Position numbers and translations under genes: made by a program. Of a DNA stretch of 64,000 bases, positions 58,557 through 64,000 are shown one piece after another. The stretch is from Annulohypoxylon bovei var. microspora (taxonomy: Eukaryota > Ascomycota > Sordariomycetes > Xylariales > Hypoxylaceae): NCBI GenBank assembly GCA_022836615.1, contig MU405263.1, forward strand, positions 62,001 to 126,000. Reading direction: 5' to 3'. How positions within the stretch are numbered: position 1 is the first letter of the stretch; each line of letters starts with the position of its first letter. Under the pieces are notes generated by a model. It ran no database searches, was not told the DNA's origin, and saw only the letters and a list, made by a program, of their open reading frames with translations.

Positions 58557-59866
58557 CTAATCTTCTTCTTCCTTCATGGCGTTGATTCGTTTCTTAATCA
58601 ACTCAAATGCCGAAAAGAAAACCGCGTTGACGGCTGCGGAGCGCCCCATAGACACACCGAGCCCGCGATACATGTCTCGCCTGAAGAATTGGATCTTGGG
58701 GACTGGGACCTTCTGGCCTTTAGAATACATCAGTGCATTTCGCTGGTAGATACTTTTGACAGAATCGATGGGATCTAGATAAAGAGTCAGCCTACAACTG
58801 CTACAACTGGCGTGAAGGGTACCGACATATCAAAGCCCACGATACTATGCCGCAGAGAGCTCCGGCAGCAAGTACGGCGATGGGATTTTTATGAGCATCC
58901 TTCCCACTAAATGTCGTCAACAGCTGCTTGCTGCTCTCGTACGTCGCAAAGTAGATACCCGTTCCGAGGGTATCTCTCACTACATTTACATTAGCTAACT
59001 GCCTATGACAATCTCGTTAGGCGCCGTCTTACACAAATGCAGGTTTAATCCGGTGTACATCCCAGAGAAGCCTCTATGCTTGACTATGTTCGCAAGAGTT
59101 TTGAAAGTTCCTTTATTGTGGTAGCTGAGAGCAATAGCCTGCTTCTTGGGATCCGCGTTCTTTTGGTTCGCCATGAGGACAGATACTTGAGCGCTCAATT
59201 TTGTTAACTCAAAAGGACCTAAATTCATATTTCATTAATCACAGTTCGCATATATATAGCATATAGAATTGTGTTGTTTCTCACAAGCAATAAAAGTGAT
59301 GCCAGAGCCAGCGGTGGCTCCAGCCACGCCGAAGCAGGCAATGGTGCCTAGATTCGGGTATGCGCCGTTCTTATTAACATGTTCAAGTGGGCAGAAGCCG
59401 AGGTGCATTTTCATCCAGTCGGAATAAACGTATTTAGAGCGTTGGTAGATCGAGAAAGAAATGGTTCGTACGAGTGTGACACTAGCTAGGGGAGCAGTTA
59501 CACCTACATAAGCAGCGTGGTGGCGTTAGCTATCTGCGTTGTCTCCGAGAGCTCTCGAGCATTTTGCTTGTGCGCCCGAGATTTAGGTCACATACCTCGA
59601 AAGAAGCCTCGAATGCCCTCCGATTTATAAGTGACTCGCACGCAATCCAAGGCACCCGCATAAGGATATGTTTGCATACGTGTCTTTACACTATCGAGAG
59701 GGAAAGCAGTGACAGTCGACATGACACTGGCGACGCTGGCGGCTGTCTCCGTCCGGTAACGTTTTATCCACCTCCGTGGCTTCTCACTTCCGCCGCTGAG
59801 CTGAGGCATGGTCCGAGTCCGGATCGTGGAGCTGGTGACATCTTGGAAATTGGACTCAGCTGGCAT
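58557..59866 (-). CDS. Mitochondrial carrier family protein (SLC25-like)
   Basis: Five exons (59596-59866, 59285-59503, 59033-59218, 58827-58979, 58557-58774) encode 348 aa with all phases closing. It is an inner-membrane solute carrier with three repeats. The P-x-[D/E]-x-x-[K/R] signatures are FPLDSVKTR, CPFELTKLS (joined across intron 2) and YPIDSVKS (joined across intron 4). Other landmarks are GFFRGVTAPLASVTLVRTI, GFSGMYTGLNLHL|LRDTLGTGIYF across intron 3, and DMYRGLGVSMGRSAAVNAVFF. The N-terminus is polar with TRTM and no cleavable presequence. Subfamily assignment is uncertain; the RDT.GTGIYF motif recalls carnitine or amino-acid/organic-acid carriers. The substrate cannot be told. Retention of intron 3 would end the protein a few residues later at a TAG. 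Confidence 0.92.
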
Positions 59867-61508
59867 GGCTCACTTGTTTAGCAGCAGAAGCTATATTGCG
59901 GGGGAAGCTTCAGACAATGGCCTCGTAACGAGGACCAGAGTCATCGGCGTGGTCGCGATACAATAGCGTCTCCTGCTAACAAGAGATATGCCATCAAGAT
60001 CCCGCAATTATGAGGACTCGATGGGTTTGTTGGAAAAGGGAGATACGATGCGGGGTTCGAAGGGTGATAGACCTGATCGTAGAAAGAGAATATCGTTTTA
60101 CTGTGGTGGTTCAAAGACGAGTACCTCAGTATTTCACCCGCGCACAGCAATATATTGCTTATACGGTAAATGATAAATGGTTGATAGTTGTTGAAACAGT
60201 CTTGTCTACTGCAAACAGGGCCAATTGACCTTCAGAATGCTTAGATTTGTTCCAAGGTCTGCCTTTCTGCGGGGTTTGTTCTCGCATACAAAGAATGACA
60301 TTGGACCCCAGAGAGTTACGTAGTTGGGAAGTTTGTGTGGTGGGTTGTGGATTTGGGATTTGGGATTGTGGTAGAAAAGGAACTCTGAAGAGAGGAACTC
60401 TAAACCTTGGAAGCCTTCCAAGGTTGTCGGGCGGCAGGGGTTAGTTTAGTAGGGAGTACAGACGTACAAGGAAAGTTAACTGGTGGTAAGGTGGTACAAG
60501 AGTGTAAGAGGAAACAGCCACCTCGAACGGTTGGGCCATGAGCCCGTAATGGGGGGGAAATGGGGGGAGAAATGGGGAGACGCTACGGAAGAAATACATG
60601 AGATACAGGGAAATATGGGTATTATATGGATACGTACCCCGGGTACTTCCAGGTAAAAGACGGCTAGAGGAGGGGAAATGGACTGAGAATGGACCGTTGT
60701 TGAAGTCACCGGCTAGAAAATAGTGGTCCCAGGTGGTTCTAGGTGGTCAAGCTAGCCCGTAACATGCCCTTGATTAGGGAGGTTGCACAGCTGGGGAGAT
60801 GGGAATCATGGGATGTATCGTGTAAGTATCTAACTTAAACTCCACAATTCCATTCGATCATCACCCACTGATCATTGCATTCACTGCATTCACTGCATTG
60901 AATCACTTAAACTTCTCTAAACTGCTCCAAAGTACTCCAAAATTTAATGTACCACTTACATGTAAGTATATAATATGTACGTGTACAGTCTCGGCAGGTT
61001 AAGCATTGCCAATCTTGTCAATCTTGCCAATGGACACCCTCTATGGGACATTGGAATGTTTGAATTACATCCCATGTATTCATGCCTTTGGAGACAAGAG
61101 GTTTGCTGCAACTTGCCACACAGTCTAGACCTGTCCGACCTCAGCGTAATTGAGGGGGGCCTGAGGGGGGGCAAGATACATCAAATCGTCATGTCGAAAG
61201 ATGCTTTTCATTCAAATTCGTGGCGTCATTGCTACACTAGCCTATATAGTTGAAATGTCTAAGATATTGACTAGTAGGACACATCCCTATCCGAACACCT
61301 CAATTTGCATATACGGACGGACTGCCCCAAAGATACCAACGATACCAGAGATACCAGATAATTGAACAGATAGCCAAAAACAAATAACCAGATACTCCAT
61401 TTCGTCAAGAAACATGAAGTTACCTGGTTACCTGAGTATCCAAGGTAAGGTGTCTAGAGACATCCCGTTCCTTTGACGTCCTATGTATCATCGGTGCTTT
61501 TCTTTGTC
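59867..61508. other. Intergenic region
   Basis: 1.6 kb without recognisable genes. A TTCACTGCA tandem (about 60880-60900) is present. Short open frames lack features. Confidence 0.4.
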
Positions 61509-61916
61509 CTATCCGTACATATGTAGTAGATCGGCCAGTACTACCCTAATTGTTCCTTTACCCTGATAAGTTGGCCTTCTTTGCCAGGTAGAGTGCCATT
61601 CTGCAGGTTCAACTATCTGGCAGATGGTTGGCTGACGTATTGGGAAAGTTGGAGAGTCGATCATCCCTTGATGAGTGTGATGGACGTGCTGAACCTTCCA
61701 CGAAAGATCCAACTCCATATCCTCCTCAAGGATGACGAATTTGACAACCCTAATCCCTCCGTCGTCCCAAGCCAACTGTGTCGAATTTAGAAAGGCATTT
61801 TCCGAGAGCTTGCGCTCTCGAATCTTTGTTTGCCGCTTTCTTTGAGATCCAGTGACGATAGCCTGACTCATGCCCTGCTTAAATTCGGAGCACTTAAGCT
61901 TCTGCATGTAACCCAT
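61509..61916 (-). CDS. Possible ORF, 135 aa, unrecognised
   Basis: An uninterrupted ATG-started frame with mixed, protein-like composition: a basic N-terminal third (SQRKRQTKIRERKLSENAF), then acidic and hydrophobic residues (VVKFVILEEDMELDLSWKV) with a VQHVHHTHQG patch. No domain, signal peptide or splice partner is recognised. Its length is modestly above chance. It may be a lineage-specific gene, a fragment of a decayed gene or a chance frame. Confidence 0.28.
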   Translation of the reverse strand: MGYMQKLKCSEFKQGMSQAIVTGSQRKRQTKIRERKLSENAFLNSTQLAWDDGGIRVVKFVILEEDMELDLSWKVQHVHHTHQGMIDSPTFPIRQPTICQIVEPAEWHSTWQRRPTYQGKGTIRVVLADLLHMYG

Positions 61917-62236
61917 CGACACTTGGGATTAAATTGATTGAAGTCCACGTTTTCGTAAAGCCTGGGGCTTCACCGTGAGGGGTGCGTATCTAATGCGACA
62001 CAGCCATGGCTCTAGATTGGCGCGGAGACCTTACGTCCATATAGAGATAGGCGCGAAAGTGACAGGTCGACGTCAGCTAAGTTCTTAGCATAGAACCAAT
62101 CGAGCAGATCACCAGAACATAATAATTCGCGGGGAAGGTTGGATATATGATAGAATTGGATCTACGTGGAACCTCGACGTTTGAAGGTCCACGTAATAGA
62201 GTCGGCAAATGGGTGGCATTCTAGCATTTGGTTATT

Positions 62237-62688
62237 CTATCGCAAGCACAACCCCATTGACTTGTTGAGCATAGCAATAGTCATATCGTAGTGCTGGTAG
62301 GCTGTATTTTCAAGGTAGTCTTCTAACCTTTCTGCTTTCCTAAAAGTTTGTTAATACTCGATACGGCGAGCTTTGACGGGAAGACTTACTTGGGGCGATT
62401 CAACGACTGTTCGAGGAGTTTCCAAGGTCGGCGAGAAACATAATATCGATAATAACCTGTTAACATTATGTTTTTAAGAATGCTGTGCTCTAATCCGCGA
62501 CTCCTAGTAGCTGCTTCTAGGAAACGCACTGTCCTATTTACGCTTCGGATATTGATCTTGGATTCTTCGCGGAACGCTTTCCTCAACCGCTCCCGGGCTA
62601 TATGACGAGCGGGTGAAGAGAACTGGACAGCATGTAGTAGCCCACGCCATAGGTGCCGGTATGCATGGATAACTTCGATGTCAGTCAT
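62237..62688 (-). CDS. LYR-motif-like small mitochondrial-type protein
   Basis: Two exons (62390-62688 and 62237-62339) encode 133 aa. The N-terminus MTDIEVIHAYRHLWRGLLHAVQ contains a Y-R-x-L-x-R variant of the LYR motif of Complex-1 assembly factors, and the ARERLRKAFRE segment and helical C-terminus fit that superfamily. I recall a conserved ascomycete family (DUF1763-type) with the same HAYRHL.RGLLHAVQFS..AR signature, which supports the gene. The family role is assembly or Fe-S-related, inferred from other LYR proteins. The 50 nt intron (GTAAGT..TTTTAG) was chosen because it extends the frame to KKAERLEDYLENTAYQHYDM; without it the protein ends at RPK. The ATG at 62688 was preferred to upstream non-ATG starts. 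Confidence 0.78.
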
Positions 62689-63208
62689 TGCCGTGACCCC
62701 TGACCTATGTTTGATATGTGTTTGGATTTCAAGTCCTGGGTCTCTCGATTGTGGCGTGGTCAATAATAACCACTAGCTCTTCTAGTTTAAATAGACTCTA
62801 GAGAACAAGCAATCCGATGCACATAATAGAAGCCCTCGTTGCTCTATTGGTTAAATATACGGGTGGCTTCGATGGTCACTCCTCTATCATCCTATGGTGG
62901 TTATAAAAAATAAAAGTAAAAAAAATGGAGGGTGTACGATATTGAATTCGTCCTATCAGCCGCTACGCTCCCGAGGCTAGCCTATCCGCACTAACGCAGC
63001 TTTAGCCGTTCATCTTGTAACTGCCTGGTACTTGACCAGCTTAATTGATGGTATGGTATACGCGGATATACCAAATCAATAAATAAGCACCTACTTTTTT
63101 CTGCATCCAATAAATTGTTTAGAATTGGTAGAAGGCTCGAGTATTTCAATATTGATTCAGCACCTTTGACTGACTTATCGACTTTATAGCGTATTAAGCC
63201 ATTGGAAG
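62689..63208. other. Intergenic region
   Basis: AT-rich sequence upstream of the LYR-like gene; nothing recognised. Confidence 0.35.
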
Positions 63209-63295
63209 GCGCTATAATTATAAGGAGATTTAGTGATTAGACGTGCTGTAATTACAGCATATTTAATCACTAAACTTCCCTTGTAATAACAGTGC
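63209..63295. repeat. Palindromic fold-back element, about 87 bp
   Basis: The two halves are inverted copies around the perfect palindrome TGCTGTAATTACAGCA (63244-63259). The left arm from GCGCTATAA and the right arm ending AACAGTGC share TTTAGTGATTA/TTAATCACTAAA and pair over about 43 bases with few mismatches, most of them C/T or G/A transitions plus one indel. It is either a MITE/fold-back remnant or a structured non-coding element. No target-site duplication is evident. Confidence 0.7.
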
Positions 63296-64000
63296 ATATT
63301 ATTATTCTTGTTGTTTGGTTGATTGATTGGCTGCAGGTGGCGAACGGCGGAACTTGAGACCTGCAAAAAGCAGGACAGTAGACCGGTTAATTGACTGATT
63401 GCCTAGGTGGTTGACTGCTTGTGAGGCTATTTGCAACCATAACAGCTGATAAGGTCGCGAATAGCTTCAGATATTAAAGTAAATATTAGTTATTTAAAGT
63501 AATTCAACAAGTTCGAAGAAACTTGCGGATGCAACATCAAACACGGGTTCACGTTGATTGGTCTGAAGTATAGTGGGGATTGTCCCATAATTGAGGCAGG
63601 TGTTAGGGTGCCACGGACCAAAAACTAAGTAAGACCTTTTAGTTCCTTTTAGTTGATTAGAACGATTTTAGGCGGGGATACGGATATGATTGTACTAGGA
63701 ATATGAAATCAATTCGACGTGGTTTTTAATACCTGATGTCACTGCTTTTGATTCAATCCAATTGATTGTTAGACGCGAAAGACGGTTACCAGACCGCACC
63801 ACTACATAACCGGGCATCTTATGACTAATGAAATAAACCCATGAATCCGTCTTGCAACATCTTTTTTAAAAACCTCGAATGATATTATTGTTTTGTTCTA
63901 ACTACCTAACTATGGCTTTTTGAATTATTCATGTTATTCATGTCAAGAATAATCTCGTTTTGTCGAGATTAACAATGAGCAGTCTTAATACTTAGTATCG
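63296..64000. other. AT-rich window end
   Basis: 700 bp of AT-rich sequence with no gene visible. Repeated GATTGATTGG and TTAGTTCCTTTTAGTTGATT-type short repeats are present. Confidence 0.4.

Overview
The window is nuclear DNA of a filamentous ascomycete (Pezizomycotina). It is very probably a Sordariomycete; a Xylariales-type genome is a guess. The evidence is short GT-AG introns of about 46-160 nt with CTAAC/CTGAC-like branch sites, isolated genes on both strands with no operons, and the gene content: a Ypd1 phosphorelay protein, an Ime2-type kinase, an Stc1-domain protein, a GH55 glucanase, and several conserved fungal families of unknown function. I resolved 21 gene models whose exon phases close exactly, and list two weak ORFs with low confidence. 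I found no tRNA, rRNA, CRISPR array or intact transposon.

Layout. 1-9.6 kb: ypd1, a 2H phosphoesterase-like protein, a coiled-coil protein and a C2H2-like small protein, all on +. 12.3-18.6 kb: an Hsp70-like ATPase and an Ime2/RCK-type kinase on -. A 5.8 kb non-coding divergent stretch follows, then an aquaporin (+) tail to tail with a Ser/Thr-rich surface-type protein (-). 27.3-29.6 kb is AT-rich and gene-free and ends at an Stc1-domain gene (+), followed by a gene I match to the fungal DUF7514 family (+). 35-40.5 kb: an MFS sugar porter and a coiled-coil protein (-). 41.8-48.1 kb: a mitochondrial pyruvate-dehydrogenase-type kinase (+), sphingosine-1-phosphate lyase (-) and LSM1 (+). 48.6-56.1 kb: a secreted GH55 beta-1,3-glucanase, an unknown protein and a secreted six-hairpin glycosidase (all -). 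57.1-62.7 kb: MOB1 (+), a mitochondrial carrier (-), a weak ORF and an LYR-like small protein (-). The right end is AT-rich and carries a palindromic fold-back element.

Most genes are ordinary housekeeping or conserved fungal genes; no biosynthetic cluster is evident. The most unusual signals are: (1) the kinase gene at 41.8 kb ends in TAG within the exact CARYYA leaky-stop context and is followed by 58 more open codons in the same frame with coding-like composition; (2) a 6-nt micro-exon in the glycosidase gene that restores a family motif; (3) a probable GC-AG intron; (4) a fold-back element whose two arms differ mostly by transitions, as RIP would leave.
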